Shown here: in pieces, positions 50,943 to 59,837 of the stretch
How the letters are laid out: every line of letters starts with the position of its first letter
Numbering within the stretch: the stretch's first letter is position 1
NCBI RefSeq assembly: GCF_050589705.1
Contig: NZ_JBNGOT010000001.1
Coordinates: forward strand, 124,001 to 188,000
Direction: 5' to 3'
DNA from: Sunxiuqinia rutila
GTDB taxonomy: Bacteria > Bacteroidota > Bacteroidia > Bacteroidales > Prolixibacteraceae
DNA: 64,000 nt
Notes under the pieces: model-generated
Seen by the model: only the letters and a program-made list of their open reading frames with translations
The model's database searches: none
Told to the model about the DNA's origin: nothing
Program-made: the position numbers and the translations under genes

Positions 50943-52520
50943 ATGGCTGATATAAAACCCGCTGAAGTATCCGCAATACTGAAACAGCAACTGGAAGGCT
51001 TTAAATCGGAAGCCGAATTGGAGGAAGTTGGAACAGTACTCACGGTTGGAGACGGCATTGCCCGTATTTATGGACTTTCAAATGTTGAAGCAAATGAGAT
51101 GCTCGAATTTGAGGGTGGTATTAAAGGGATTGTTTTAAACCTGGAAGAAGACAACGTTGGCGCTGTACTACTCGGACCTTCTGAAAACGTTAAAGAGGGC
51201 GATACGGTTAAACGACTCAAACGAATTGCGTCTATCGAAGTAGGTGAAGGACTGCTGGGACGTGTTGTCAACACCCTTGGAGAACCTATTGATGGTAAAG
51301 GGGCAGTCAGTGGTGAAAAATTTGAATTGCCTTTGGAACGTAAAGCTCCCGGGGTAATTTTTCGTCAGCCGGTAAACCAACCTTTGCAAACAGGAATTAA
51401 AGCGATTGACGCGATGATTCCCGTAGGACGCGGACAGCGCGAACTTATTATTGGTGACCGTCAGACTGGTAAAACAGCTGTAGCTATTGACACCATCATT
51501 AACCAGCGGGAAAATTTCGAAGCCGGTAAGCCGGTTTATTGTATCTATGTAGCTATTGGGCAAAAAGGTTCAACCGTTGCCAACATTGCTTCCACGCTGG
51601 AAAAGTACGGAGCCATGGATTATACTGTTATTGTTTCAGCAACAGCAGCTGATCCTGCAGCACTTCAATATTATGCCCCCTATGCCGGTGCTTCTATTGG
51701 AGAATATTTCCGTGATACAGGCCGCGATGCCTTGATTATTTACGATGACTTGTCGAAGCAAGCTGTATCCTACCGTGAGGTGTCTTTGTTGCTTCGTCGT
51801 CCGCCGGGTCGTGAGGCCTATCCGGGAGACGTTTTCTACTTGCACTCACGCTTGTTGGAACGGGCTGCAAAAATTATCGACTCGGATGAGATTGCCGCTA
51901 AAATGAACGACTTGCCCGAATGTCTGAAAGGCAAAGTTAAAGGCGGGGGCTCTTTGACCGCACTTCCCATTATTGAAACGCAGGCCAGTGACGTGTCGGC
52001 CTATATTCCGACCAACGTAATTTCCATTACTGATGGTCAGATTTTCCTTGAGTCAAACTTGTTTAACTCAGGGGTGCGCCCCGCGATTAACGTAGGTATC
52101 TCTGTGTCGCGTGTAGGTGGAAATGCTCAGGTGAAAGCCATGAAAAAGATTGCCGGTACTTTGAAACTGGACCAGGCACAGTTCCGTGAACTGGAAGCCT
52201 TCTCGAAGTTTGGTTCCGACTTGGATGCTGCGACCATGCGGGTTCTTGACAAAGGACGTAAGAACGTTGAAATTCTGAAGCAGGGACAGTACGCTCCGAT
52301 TAAGATTGAACACCAGATTGCAATTATATACTGCGGAGCCAATGAGTTGCTACGTTCAGTTCCGGTTGAAAAAGTAAAGGCCTTTGAAAAGGACTTTATT
52401 GATGTCATGGAAACAGAACATCGCCCTATTTTGGATGAGTTGCGAAAAGGCGTTCTGAATGACGAAATTGCCGGGGTGCTGAAAAAGGTAGCCGGAAGTG
52501 TAGCAGAACGATTTAAATAA
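50943..52520 (+). CDS. atpA: F0F1 ATP synthase subunit alpha
   Basis: This 525-residue protein is the alpha subunit of F1. The crown domain ends before VVNTLGEPIDGKG, and the P-loop is GDRQTGKTAV with Lys177. The non-catalytic site and PAINVGISVSRVGGNAQVKAM, with its conserved Arg (ISVSRVGG), complete the set. Length is slightly above the usual 502-513. AtpD and atpC are not next to it, so the catalytic beta and the epsilon subunits must be encoded elsewhere, as is common in Bacteroidota. Confidence 0.97.
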   Translation: MADIKPAEVSAILKQQLEGFKSEAELEEVGTVLTVGDGIARIYGLSNVEANEMLEFEGGIKGIVLNLEEDNVGAVLLGPSENVKEGDTVKRLKRIASIEVGEGLLGRVVNTLGEPIDGKGAVSGEKFELPLERKAPGVIFRQPVNQPLQTGIKAIDAMIPVGRGQRELIIGDRQTGKTAVAIDTIINQRENFEAGKPVYCIYVAIGQKGSTVANIASTLEKYGAMDYTVIVSATAADPAALQYYAPYAGASIGEYFRDTGRDALIIYDDLSKQAVSYREVSLLLRRPPGREAYPGDVFYLHSRLLERAAKIIDSDEIAAKMNDLPECLKGKVKGGGSLTALPIIETQASDVSAYIPTNVISITDGQIFLESNLFNSGVRPAINVGISVSRVGGNAQVKAMKKIAGTLKLDQAQFRELEAFSKFGSDLDAATMRVLDKGRKNVEILKQGQYAPIKIEHQIAIIYCGANELLRSVPVEKVKAFEKDFIDVMETEHRPILDELRKGVLNDEIAGVLKKVAGSVAERFK

Positions 52521-52523
52521 TGG

Positions 52524-52555
52524 AATGACAGCCGGCTGCCCAGCAGCCTGTCATT
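52524..52555 (+). promoter_or_regulatory. intercistronic hairpin after atpA
   Basis: AATGACA (52524-52530) pairs with TGTCATT (52549-52555) and GGCTGC (52534-52539) with GCAGCC (52543-52548), with a 3-nt bulge and 3-nt loop. A short T-run (in GATTTTTTG) follows about 5 nt later. It may be a partial terminator that keeps atpG below atpA. Confidence 0.7.
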
Positions 52556-52572
52556 TAATGATTTTTTGAAAA

Positions 52573-53454
52573 ATGGCCAGTTTAAAAGAAATACGAACAC
52601 GAATTTCATCGGTAAAAACGACGCGGCAAGTAACCAGCGCGATGAAAATGGTATCGGCAGCGAAGTTGAAAAAAGCGCAAGATGCCATTCTTCAAATCAG
52701 ACCCTATGCCGATAAATTGCACGAAATATTAAGCTCGTTGAGTTCCAGTCTGGAAAACAGCGAAGACTCGGTATATACGCAGCAACGGAAGCCCGAAAAG
52801 GTTTTGCTGGTACTGATTAGCTCAAACCGTGGCTTGTGTGGCGCTTTTAATTCATCCATTGCTAAAATGGCTTACGAGGTGGCCACCACCAGGTACCGGG
52901 ACCAGCTTATGGCTGGTAACCTTGAATTTTTAATTATCGGGAAACAAGGTGAAAAGTTCCTGAAGTTAAAGCGAATGCCAGTTGCTGCGCAGGCCAATGA
53001 TTTGCTGGAGACGCTCACTTTTGAACAAACATCAGAACTGGCTTCACGCTTGATGAATGATTTCGCCGAGCACCGGTTTGACCGGGTTGAACTGGTTTAC
53101 AATGAATTTAAAAATGCGGCTGTGCAAATTTGTACTGCCGAACAATTTCTGCCGGTTGAAATCTCGCAGGAAGATGAAGATGACACCGCTAGCTTCGATT
53201 TCATTTATGAGCCGAGCAAGCAAGAAATTGTTCAGGAGTTGATTCCGCGATCACTGAAAATTCAGTTTTATCGGGCATTGCTTGATTCGAATGCCGCCGA
53301 ACAGGGGGCACGAATGACAGCCATGCACAAGGCCACTGACAATGCCACTGACCTGATTAAAGATTTAACCTTAACCTTCAATAAAGCCCGTCAGGCTGCT
53401 ATTACCAACGAAATTTTGGAGGTTACCAATGGCGCCGAGGCCTTGAATGGATAA
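52573..53454 (+). CDS. atpG: F0F1 ATP synthase subunit gamma
   Basis: This 293-residue protein is the central rotor gamma. The N-terminal helix ASLKEIRTRISSVKTTRQVTSAMKMVSAAKL and the C-terminal helix SEQGARMTAMHKATDNATDLI-type sequence (here AEQGARMTAMHKATDNATD) form the coiled-coil axle. The middle Rossmann-like part has LISSNRGLCGAFN. It is the last gene of the operon and is followed by a strong terminator. Confidence 0.96.
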   Translation: MASLKEIRTRISSVKTTRQVTSAMKMVSAAKLKKAQDAILQIRPYADKLHEILSSLSSSLENSEDSVYTQQRKPEKVLLVLISSNRGLCGAFNSSIAKMAYEVATTRYRDQLMAGNLEFLIIGKQGEKFLKLKRMPVAAQANDLLETLTFEQTSELASRLMNDFAEHRFDRVELVYNEFKNAAVQICTAEQFLPVEISQEDEDDTASFDFIYEPSKQEIVQELIPRSLKIQFYRALLDSNAAEQGARMTAMHKATDNATDLIKDLTLTFNKARQAAITNEILEVTNGAEALNG

Positions 53455-53480
53455 GCACAAATATGCCTTTAAAAAGTCTT

Positions 53481-53511
53481 AAAAAGCCTGTCAGTTTCTG
53501 ACAGGCTTTTT
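53481..53511 (+). terminator. terminator of the ATPase operon
   Basis: AAAAAGCCTGTCAG (53481-53494) pairs with CTGACAGGCTTTTT (53498-53511), a perfect 14-bp stem with a 3-nt loop, ending in Ts. Confidence 0.93.
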
Positions 53512-53672
53512 TGTTGTTCTCTGGGCTGAGTTTACTGTTTTAGCCCGAATCGTGTATCGAACGCCTGGAGATAAGTACCTGCAGGAATTGGCTGCCGGTT
53601 TTATTCTTAGGTAAATACAAGTTGTGTTCGAAGTTGTTCTAACGCTAGGAGGATCCGGATTCCTGGATAAAA

Positions 53673-53702
53673 AAAAGCTCCGAAGTCTTCTTCGGAGCTT
53701 TT
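53673..53702 (-). terminator. bidirectional-looking terminator after the purine permease
   Basis: AAAAGCTCCGAAG (53673-53685) pairs with CTTCGGAGCTTTT (53690-53702) around a 4-nt loop. Both flanks are A/T runs, so it can end the minus-strand permease transcript and act as backup for the plus-strand ATPase operon. Confidence 0.88.
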
Positions 53703-53725
53703 AAATATGGGGTGGATGAAATTCG

Positions 53726-55015
53726 CTAGATAATGAATTTGATCACAAACAAAACTGCCAGTACATACATGACAACAGAAACATCTTTGTGTTTTCCTGT
53801 CAGCAGTTTCAGAATCACAAAGGCCAACATACCAAATACGATACCCTCAGCAATGCTGTAGGCTAAAGGCATCATAATGATGGTGAAAAAGGCCGGAATT
53901 GATTCGGTGTAATCCTCCATGTCAATTTTCAGGATTGGTGAAAGCATGAACAAACCGACAACAATTAAAGCCGGAGCGGTTGCTGCACCAGGAATCATGA
54001 TAAACAATGGAGCGAAGAACAATGAAATCAGGAATAAACCGGCAACTGTCAGTGAAGTTAATCCGGTACGCCCACCTTCGGCAACACCCGATGCACTTTC
54101 AACATAAGTTGTAACGGTACTGGTTCCAAGCATTGATCCGAATGTGGTACCGATGGCGTCAGCAAAAAGAGCTTGTTTCGCGCGTGGTACTTTTCCGTCA
54201 GGAGTCAGCATATCTGCTTTTGATGACACGCCAACCAAAGTTCCTACTGTATCAAACATGTCGACAAACAGGAAGGTGAAAAGCACGATCAGCATGTCGA
54301 TTGTAAAGATCTGGTGGAAATCAAATTTGAAGAAGATTGGACTTACAGAAGGAGGTAAGGATACCAAATGTCCTTCAGGTAAGTGGGTAACACCAAATGG
54401 AATTCCTGCAATTGTGGCTGCAAAGATTCCAATCAATAAGGCACCTTTCACTTTCAGGGCCAGCAACACACCAATCAACAGCACGCCAAACAAGGCGATT
54501 AATACACTTGGAGAACCCATGTTTCCTAAGCCAACTAATACAGCGTCGTTATCCACGATAACACCGGCACCTTGCAAACCAATAAAGGCAATGAATAGTC
54601 CGATACCTGCCGATACGGCATGCTTCATGGAAAGCGGAATAGCATTGACAATCAGCTCTCGAATGTTGAATGCAGTAAGCACCAGGAAGATAAGTCCTTC
54701 CAGGAAAACAGCCGTTAAGGCAAATTGCCAGCTGTAGCCCATTCCAAGAACAACCGTGAAAGCAAAAAAGGCATTCAGTCCCATACCCGGAGCCAACGCA
54801 AAAGGCAAACGGGCAACAAGGGCCATAACCAAGGTTCCAATCAAGGCTGAAAGGGCAGTGGCTGTAAACAGGGCGTTTTTATCCATGCCGGTGGCGCTCA
54901 AAATACTGGGGTTAACCGCCAGAATATAGGCCATGGTCATGAAGGTGGTAATTCCCGCTAAAACCTCAGTTTTTACGGTTGTTTTATTTTCTGCGAGTTT
55001 GAAAAAACGATTCAT
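53726..55015 (-). CDS. NCS2-family purine permease (AzgA/GhxP type)
   Basis: This 429-residue inner-membrane protein has about 13-14 helices and matches the adenine/guanine/hypoxanthine group of NCS2. Signature parts are VLAGITTFMTMAYILAVNP at the start, LAPGMGLNAFFAFTVV, DMFDTVGTLVGVSSKADM and TSTVTTYVESASGVAEGGRTGL. Proton symport of a purine base is expected. It lies 18 bp after the DUF5020 gene (minus strand) in a two-gene operon, giving an outer- plus inner-membrane route for the same class of compound. Confidence 0.93.
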   Translation of the reverse strand: MNRFFKLAENKTTVKTEVLAGITTFMTMAYILAVNPSILSATGMDKNALFTATALSALIGTLVMALVARLPFALAPGMGLNAFFAFTVVLGMGYSWQFALTAVFLEGLIFLVLTAFNIRELIVNAIPLSMKHAVSAGIGLFIAFIGLQGAGVIVDNDAVLVGLGNMGSPSVLIALFGVLLIGVLLALKVKGALLIGIFAATIAGIPFGVTHLPEGHLVSLPPSVSPIFFKFDFHQIFTIDMLIVLFTFLFVDMFDTVGTLVGVSSKADMLTPDGKVPRAKQALFADAIGTTFGSMLGTSTVTTYVESASGVAEGGRTGLTSLTVAGLFLISLFFAPLFIMIPGAATAPALIVVGLFMLSPILKIDMEDYTESIPAFFTIIMMPLAYSIAEGIVFGMLAFVILKLLTGKHKDVSVVMYVLAVLFVIKFII

Positions 55016-55033
55016 TTTTGGGGTCGTTTAGGA

Positions 55034-55717
55034 TTAGAAAGTCCATTTCGCAGCAACGGTAGGATTAACCATGAATCCGTCTTTGCCAAAGTTATTGCTC
55101 ATTTCAATTTCCGTACCGATGGCAAAATTCTTGCAGAAGTTATACCAAAGTTGTGGCTCGGCTAAGAATCGGTAGTCTGAACCCCAGAACATTTCTTCTT
55201 TCCAGAAGTCAGCAAAACCAGTGAAGGTCAATTTGTTTTCCAACATTTGAACTGTCCAAACAGCTGTCAATTGGAAAGCAGCGTCTTCTTTATCTTTAAT
55301 GTACTTGTAATTAGCTTGTAAAGTCAAAATTTTAGAGAAATCAGCCGAAGCAAAAGTGCGTTCAACACCGGCCAACCAGCAATTCTCGATAGGCACAAAT
55401 GGTGCGTCGCCATCAAGCTTAAAAACTCCGCCGTTGAACTCCACACGAGGCATAAATTTCTGAGTCTCATTCCATTTGAATGCACGGGCAATTTCCCAGT
55501 ATGCCAGTGAAATACCATTATCAACATTACGAGAGTCTGAACTGTAGTCCATGTCTACAAAGAAGAAAGTAGAACCATACTTGTCAGGACGGAACATCTC
55601 AACAGTTGTAGTGACTAATTTGCGGTCTTTGCCAAAATCGTAGTGTGTTTGGATGTTTTGAGCAAAAGCACCCATAGTCAGAATGCTCACAAAAAGAGCC
55701 AGTAAAAGTTTCTTCAT
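55034..55717 (-). CDS. DUF5020 outer-membrane protein, Tsx-like nucleoside channel candidate
   Basis: The start at 55717 gives a signal peptide MKKLLLALFVSILTMGAFAQ; a longer frame to 55780 precedes this signal and is unlikely. The mature part (~207 residues) is made of alternating beta-strand text such as STFFFVDMDYSS, MPRVEFNGGVF, LQANYKYIKDK and LWYNFCKNFAIGTEIEMS, ending VAAKWTF with a terminal Phe, as in outer-membrane barrels. It matches DUF5020, which I recall as related to Tsx channels. Being in one operon with a purine permease, it likely passes nucleosides or bases through the outer membrane. Confidence 0.85.
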   Translation of the reverse strand: MKKLLLALFVSILTMGAFAQNIQTHYDFGKDRKLVTTTVEMFRPDKYGSTFFFVDMDYSSDSRNVDNGISLAYWEIARAFKWNETQKFMPRVEFNGGVFKLDGDAPFVPIENCWLAGVERTFASADFSKILTLQANYKYIKDKEDAAFQLTAVWTVQMLENKLTFTGFADFWKEEMFWGSDYRFLAEPQLWYNFCKNFAIGTEIEMSNNFGKDGFMVNPTVAAKWTF

Positions 55718-56322
55718 TTTGGTTTTAATTTTTAAGTTTTCGAAAAAAAAATAAAGTGCTAAAATAATAAAAATCACCACTGCCGCAGTTAAATAGTAGT
55801 ATCTGAAACTTATTTGTAATCAGTCCAGATGATGGTCTCGTATCCTGATAGGATATTTTTATTTCTAATTAATAGAAAATGAGTCACATATAGCTTTGCT
55901 TGTTGATTGAGTGAGCGGAGGATATTTAACCGTAAAATTGAAAGGCATTTAGAGTCCTTTCTTTGAATTTTTGAATGGAATAGGTCATCGTACGTTTCAA
56001 AGCTGCTTTTTATGCAGAAGACTCCTTTCATTCTGACCAAATTTTTCACCTGTAGCCGCCCTTCTACCTTAATTAGGGATTCGTGCCATTTCTTATGTTA
56101 TTCTGACTAATCGAACGAAAGCTCAGTCTGGGGCGGGAAAGGCTGAGGAAGGGCTGATCAATCGGCATTTGTCTTCAAAAAGAGGAACTTCGGGAAAAAT
56201 ACTTAAATTAGCCAACCAGCCTAAAGGTTGCGCATGCAATTCTTTTGAAGCTGAAAATGAGATTAACGGCGCTTGTGTGCAAGACAAGTTTGCCTTAAAC
56301 AAATAATAGTTAAATTGCTTTT
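55718..56322. other. 605-bp divergent gap with no supported gene
   Basis: The gap separates the minus-strand DUF5020 gene from the plus-strand acyl-CoA ligase gene. A 79-codon minus frame at 55810-56049 has no recognisable family and no signal. I searched by eye for a purine-riboswitch core on the minus strand and did not find one. Nothing else is evident. Confidence 0.5.
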
Positions 56323-57978
56323 ATGAACCAGACATTACCTCCTCAGGGTTTAATCAAGCTCTACAGAGAATCTATGTTGCAGAATTGGGAATTACCATTG
56401 TTTACAGATTATGGTGGTTCAAGCTACCGTTATGGCGAAGTGGCGCAACAAATCCATCAAATCCATCTTTTCTTGCAGGAAATTGGTATTCAAAAAGGGG
56501 ACAAGATTGCTTTGTTTGGACGAAATACAGCCAATTGGGCGACTTCGTTTTTGGCAATTATTAGTTATGGAGCCGTTGCTGTTCCGGTGTTGCCCGATTT
56601 TAATCCAGCTGATGTTCACCATATCCTGAATCATTCCGAGTCAAAACTGTTGTTTGCCGGTGATGTTTTGTTTGAAAAACTGGACGTGGAGCAACTCAAG
56701 CAGGTGCAAGCGGTGGTTAGTCTGATGAATTTTAGTTTGCTGCTTAATCCGGGCAATGGAACCGCACAGGCCTGGGAAAACCACTTGAAGGCTAAAACCC
56801 GGGAGCTGATTGGTCCGGGTGATTTTGTGCTCGAAGAGTTAGCCGATGAGGAGCTGTGTGTGTTGTCATACACCAGTGGAACATCCGGCTTTACCAAGGG
56901 GGTGATGATTCCGGCCCGGAGTTTACTCTCGAACATTATTTATGCACGCGAACATATGCCGCTGAAAACAGGAGAGCAGATTGTGTCGTTCCTACCCATG
57001 GCGCATGTATTTGGCCTGCTGTTCGAGTTTTTATTTCCGGCAACATTAGGTTGCCACATTACCTTTTTGAGTAAAACACCCACTCCGCAAATTATTACAA
57101 AAGCTTTTGGCGAAATCCGTCCCCATCTCATTCTGTCAGTTCCGCTGGTTATTGAGAAAATTTACAAGAAAAAGATTCTGCCTACCCTGGAAAAACCGGT
57201 GATGAAGTTTCTGTTGAAGGTGCCGCTGGTTTCAAGCATCCTGAAGACGAAAATTAAAGAAAAGCTGGTGGAAACTTTTGGAGGACGTTTCTATGAAATT
57301 GTCATCGGAGGGGCTCCCTTAAGCAAAGAGGTGGAGCAGTTTTTCAAGTCCATCGGTTTTCCGTTTACCATTGGCTATGGCATGACTGAGTGTGGTCCTT
57401 TAATTTCATATGATGCCTGGGACAGCACCCAAATTTCCTCAGCTGGTAAGGTAGTTGACCGAATGAAAGTCCGCATTGATTCCACAGATCCGTATCGGGT
57501 TGTTGGCGAAATTCAGGTGAAAGGACCCAATGTGATGCAAGGCTACTATAAAAATGAAGAGTCTACCCAGCAAGCCTTTACCGACGATGGATGGCTCCGG
57601 ACAGGTGATCTGGGGCTGATTGATCCCCAGGATTTTGTATACATCAAAGGACGCAGCAAAAACATGTTACTCGGATCTTCCGGTCAGAATATTTACCCAG
57701 AGGAAATTGAAGCCAAGCTGGCCAACCTGCATGGTATTCAGGAATCGGTTGTTGTTGGGCGCGAAGGCAAACTGGTAGCGCTTGTTTATGCCGATCCGGA
57801 AGTGATTGCTGCTGATGGCCTGGACGAGGATGGCAAACGAAAGCTGATGGAGGAGAACAGACGATTGGCCAACCGCGAATTGCCTAAATACAGCCAGCTC
57901 GCCCAAATTGATTTGGTTAGCGAGGAATTTGAGAAAACACCCAAGCGAAACATTAAACGTTATTTATATACCGAATAA
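56323..57978 (+). CDS. AMP-forming long-chain acyl-CoA synthetase
   Basis: This 551-residue enzyme belongs to the ANL adenylating superfamily. The AMP-binding loop is LSYTSGTSGFTKG, motif A5 is GYGMTECGP, and the hinge region has DGWLRTGDLG. RSKNMLLGSSGQNIYPEEIE precedes the C-terminal domain with its catalytic Lys in KTPKRNIKRY. Long-chain fatty acid activation is the likeliest role; other carboxylates are possible because specificity cannot be read. The gene is monocistronic with its own terminator. Confidence 0.92.
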   Translation: MNQTLPPQGLIKLYRESMLQNWELPLFTDYGGSSYRYGEVAQQIHQIHLFLQEIGIQKGDKIALFGRNTANWATSFLAIISYGAVAVPVLPDFNPADVHHILNHSESKLLFAGDVLFEKLDVEQLKQVQAVVSLMNFSLLLNPGNGTAQAWENHLKAKTRELIGPGDFVLEELADEELCVLSYTSGTSGFTKGVMIPARSLLSNIIYAREHMPLKTGEQIVSFLPMAHVFGLLFEFLFPATLGCHITFLSKTPTPQIITKAFGEIRPHLILSVPLVIEKIYKKKILPTLEKPVMKFLLKVPLVSSILKTKIKEKLVETFGGRFYEIVIGGAPLSKEVEQFFKSIGFPFTIGYGMTECGPLISYDAWDSTQISSAGKVVDRMKVRIDSTDPYRVVGEIQVKGPNVMQGYYKNEESTQQAFTDDGWLRTGDLGLIDPQDFVYIKGRSKNMLLGSSGQNIYPEEIEAKLANLHGIQESVVVGREGKLVALVYADPEVIAADGLDEDGKRKLMEENRRLANRELPKYSQLAQIDLVSEEFEKTPKRNIKRYLYTE

Positions 57979-57982
57979 AAAA

Positions 57983-58010
57983 AGAAAGCCGGATGATCAT
58001 CCGGCTTTTT
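57983..58010 (+). terminator. terminator of the acyl-CoA synthetase gene
   Basis: A perfect 24-bp palindrome (57985-58008, arms AAAGCCGGATGA and TCATCCGGCTTT), flanked by A-rich and T-rich tracts, starts 7 bp after the stop. The tracts allow action in both directions. Confidence 0.88.
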
Positions 58011-58171
58011 CTTTCTACAAAAATAAAATGGGTTGATTGGGAAGAAACCATTGTATAGGTTTATTCAGTGGGAAGCCATTTGGTAACCCCCTTTTCTGAA
58101 AAATTGTATGAACTGCACGTTTTTTGGCCAAAACTGGCCTTCCGGACTCATGAACGAACATTTTTAAAAAC

Positions 58172-58831
58172 TTACTTCCACCTTCCAAGGGCATAATTCA
58201 GGTATCGGTTAGCCTTGGAAAGTTCGCGAAAAGCATCAACAGCTATCCCCACAAAATCATCACTCAACACCGTTTGGTCATCCAGCGAAAGTCCGAACGT
58301 ATATGATTTGTACCGAAGCAAATCAATGTCCTCAAAATCTTTAGGGAAACCCTTTGGGGCTGTTTTTAGCTTTTCTCCTTCAATGGAAGGGTAATAGTTT
58401 TTGAAGTCCGCATCGTGAATAACCTCTTTGAAGCCTTCCGGGTGGTGATAGATTTCGCTTCGGATGGCTTTGAGCTCAGCAGCTTCCGGCCGCCAGATGC
58501 CACCACCCAGAAACGAGTTTCCAGGTTCAACATGAATGTAATAACCGGCCATCCTGCTTTTTCGTCCTCCCGGGGCAATAAAGCTTCCCATGTGGGTCTT
58601 GTAGGGTGATTTGTCATGCGAAAAGCGGACATCCCTGAAAATGCGGAATAAGCAATCCTTGGGATCAATCAATGGTACCGACTCATCGAACTTGTGAATT
58701 TCCTGAATCAGAAGTTCTGTAAAAAAGAGCATCTGTTCCTTGCCTTCTTCATAACGTTTCCGGTTGTCATTAAACCAATCTCGATTGTTGTTCTTGCGCA
58801 AATCTGTCAGAAAATTCAAAAGTGTTTTCAT
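58172..58831 (-). CDS. DUF2461 protein
   Basis: This 219-residue protein is a DUF2461 (TIGR02453-type) member of unknown function. Typical text is FLTDLRKNNNRDWFNDNRKRYE at the N-terminus, FRIFRDVRFSHDKSPYKTHMG and YYIHVEPGNSFLGGGIWRPEAA. It has no signal peptide and is cytosolic. Its C-terminus ends near RYLNYALGRW. It is transcribed divergently from ispD and alone on minus. Confidence 0.9.
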   Translation of the reverse strand: MKTLLNFLTDLRKNNNRDWFNDNRKRYEEGKEQMLFFTELLIQEIHKFDESVPLIDPKDCLFRIFRDVRFSHDKSPYKTHMGSFIAPGGRKSRMAGYYIHVEPGNSFLGGGIWRPEAAELKAIRSEIYHHPEGFKEVIHDADFKNYYPSIEGEKLKTAPKGFPKDFEDIDLLRYKSYTFGLSLDDQTVLSDDFVGIAVDAFRELSKANRYLNYALGRWK

Positions 58832-58926
58832 GGGCGAATCAGTTAAATAAGGCTGTTCTTTTCAATTTCAGGCTTGAAGGTATTCATGTTGTTTGACCAA
58901 AACAAGGGGAATTGCAAATTGAATGC

Positions 58927-58934
58927 TACTTTTG
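58927..58934 (+). promoter_or_regulatory. ispD promoter -7 box
   Basis: TACTTTTG fits TAnnTTTG and lies 18 bp before the ispD ATG. No TTTG is found at 19 nt upstream. Confidence 0.5.
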
Positions 58935-58952
58935 CTTTTAACATTCTGATGT

Positions 58953-59624
58953 ATGAAAAAGTTTGCCTTAATCGTTGCCGGAGGTGTTGGTGCAAGAATG
59001 GGAGCAGAGGTTCCCAAACAGTTTATTTTACTAGCGGGTAAGCCCATCCTGTTTTGGACCATTCAGCGTTTCCTGGATTTTGATCCTGGAATCGAGCTTA
59101 CACTTGTGTTGCCCGAAAATCAATTTGGACGATGGCATGCCTTGTGCCGGGAGTATGCGTTTACTCCCGATGTTCAATTGGTGAAGGGTGGACAAACGCG
59201 ATTTCAATCCGTCAAAAACGGCTTGGGTGCGATCAAGGAAGAAGGCATTGTTTTTATTCATGACGGAGTTCGCCCTTTGGTTTCGCATCAAACCTTGTCT
59301 AACTGTTTTCAGCTGGCAGTGGAAAAAGGCAATGCCTTGCCGGTTGCCCCGGTTGTTGAGTCGCTGCGACAAGTGACTGAAGACTCAAGCCGGCATGTCG
59401 ATCGCAGCCAGTTTCGCTTGGTGCAGACTCCACAAACCTTTCAAACTTCAATTATTCAATTAGCTTACCAACAACCAGAGCAGGCTTTTTTCACTGACGA
59501 TGCCTCGGTGTGTGAAGCTGCTAGCATTTCCATTCATTTGGTGGATGGGAATCCTGAGAACATTAAAATTACCACGCCGGTTGATCTTTTGCTGGCCGAA
59601 ACCCTGCTGAATAAATTGCCCTGA
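58953..59624 (+). CDS. ispD: 2-C-methyl-D-erythritol 4-phosphate cytidylyltransferase
   Basis: This 223-residue enzyme couples MEP to CTP in the MEP isoprenoid pathway, the same pathway as dxs at 41321. The CTP-binding loop is IVAGGVGARMGAEVPKQF. HDGVRPLVS and LVQTPQTFQ are typical, as is DDASVCEA and VDGNPENIKITTPVDL near the end. Ribitol-5-phosphate cytidylyltransferases look alike, but a single copy in this setting favours IspD. Confidence 0.94.
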   Translation: MKKFALIVAGGVGARMGAEVPKQFILLAGKPILFWTIQRFLDFDPGIELTLVLPENQFGRWHALCREYAFTPDVQLVKGGQTRFQSVKNGLGAIKEEGIVFIHDGVRPLVSHQTLSNCFQLAVEKGNALPVAPVVESLRQVTEDSSRHVDRSQFRLVQTPQTFQTSIIQLAYQQPEQAFFTDDASVCEAASISIHLVDGNPENIKITTPVDLLLAETLLNKLP

Positions 59625-59779
59625 TCGACCTGGTTCCTTCAACAGGCATTTACACCCCATTCCTCGATTTATATCGGCATTCGCCGATTGCAGTCCGGTA
59701 AACTTGCTGCAATGAAATAGTTTTGTTCCCGGCATGAAAACAATCTTTATAGGCTGATGTTATTTCTGTGTAAACCATG

Positions 59780-59807
59780 GAAACTAAATTTGTTATTTTA
59801 GTTTCCT
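59780..59807. promoter_or_regulatory. dyad operator before tetR
   Basis: GGAAACTAAA (59780-59789) and TTTAGTTTCC (59798-59807) form a perfect 10-bp inverted repeat with an 8-nt spacer. It lies 17 bp upstream of the TATATTTG box and 31 bp before the tetR start. The size and place fit a TetR-family dimer site that would repress the whole efflux operon. Confidence 0.8.
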
Positions 59808-59823
59808 TCATTGTCAGAAGCTT

Positions 59824-59831
59824 ATATTTGT
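59824..59831 (+). promoter_or_regulatory. tetR-efflux operon promoter -7 box
   Basis: TATATTTG lies 7 bp before the tetR ATG, giving a very short leader. The -33 position at 19 nt falls within the right arm of the dyad, so repressor binding would block RNA polymerase. Confidence 0.6.
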
Positions 59832-59837
59832 TAAGGC

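Noticed and set aside
55718..55850. purine riboswitch before the DUF5020-permease operon
   Set aside because: The conserved purine-aptamer junction sequences were not found on the minus strand; only loosely similar text is present.
55810..56049. 79-codon minus-strand frame in the gap before the acyl-CoA synthetase
   Set aside because: No domain, signal or good start context, and no sign of selection can be seen. It is probably chance.
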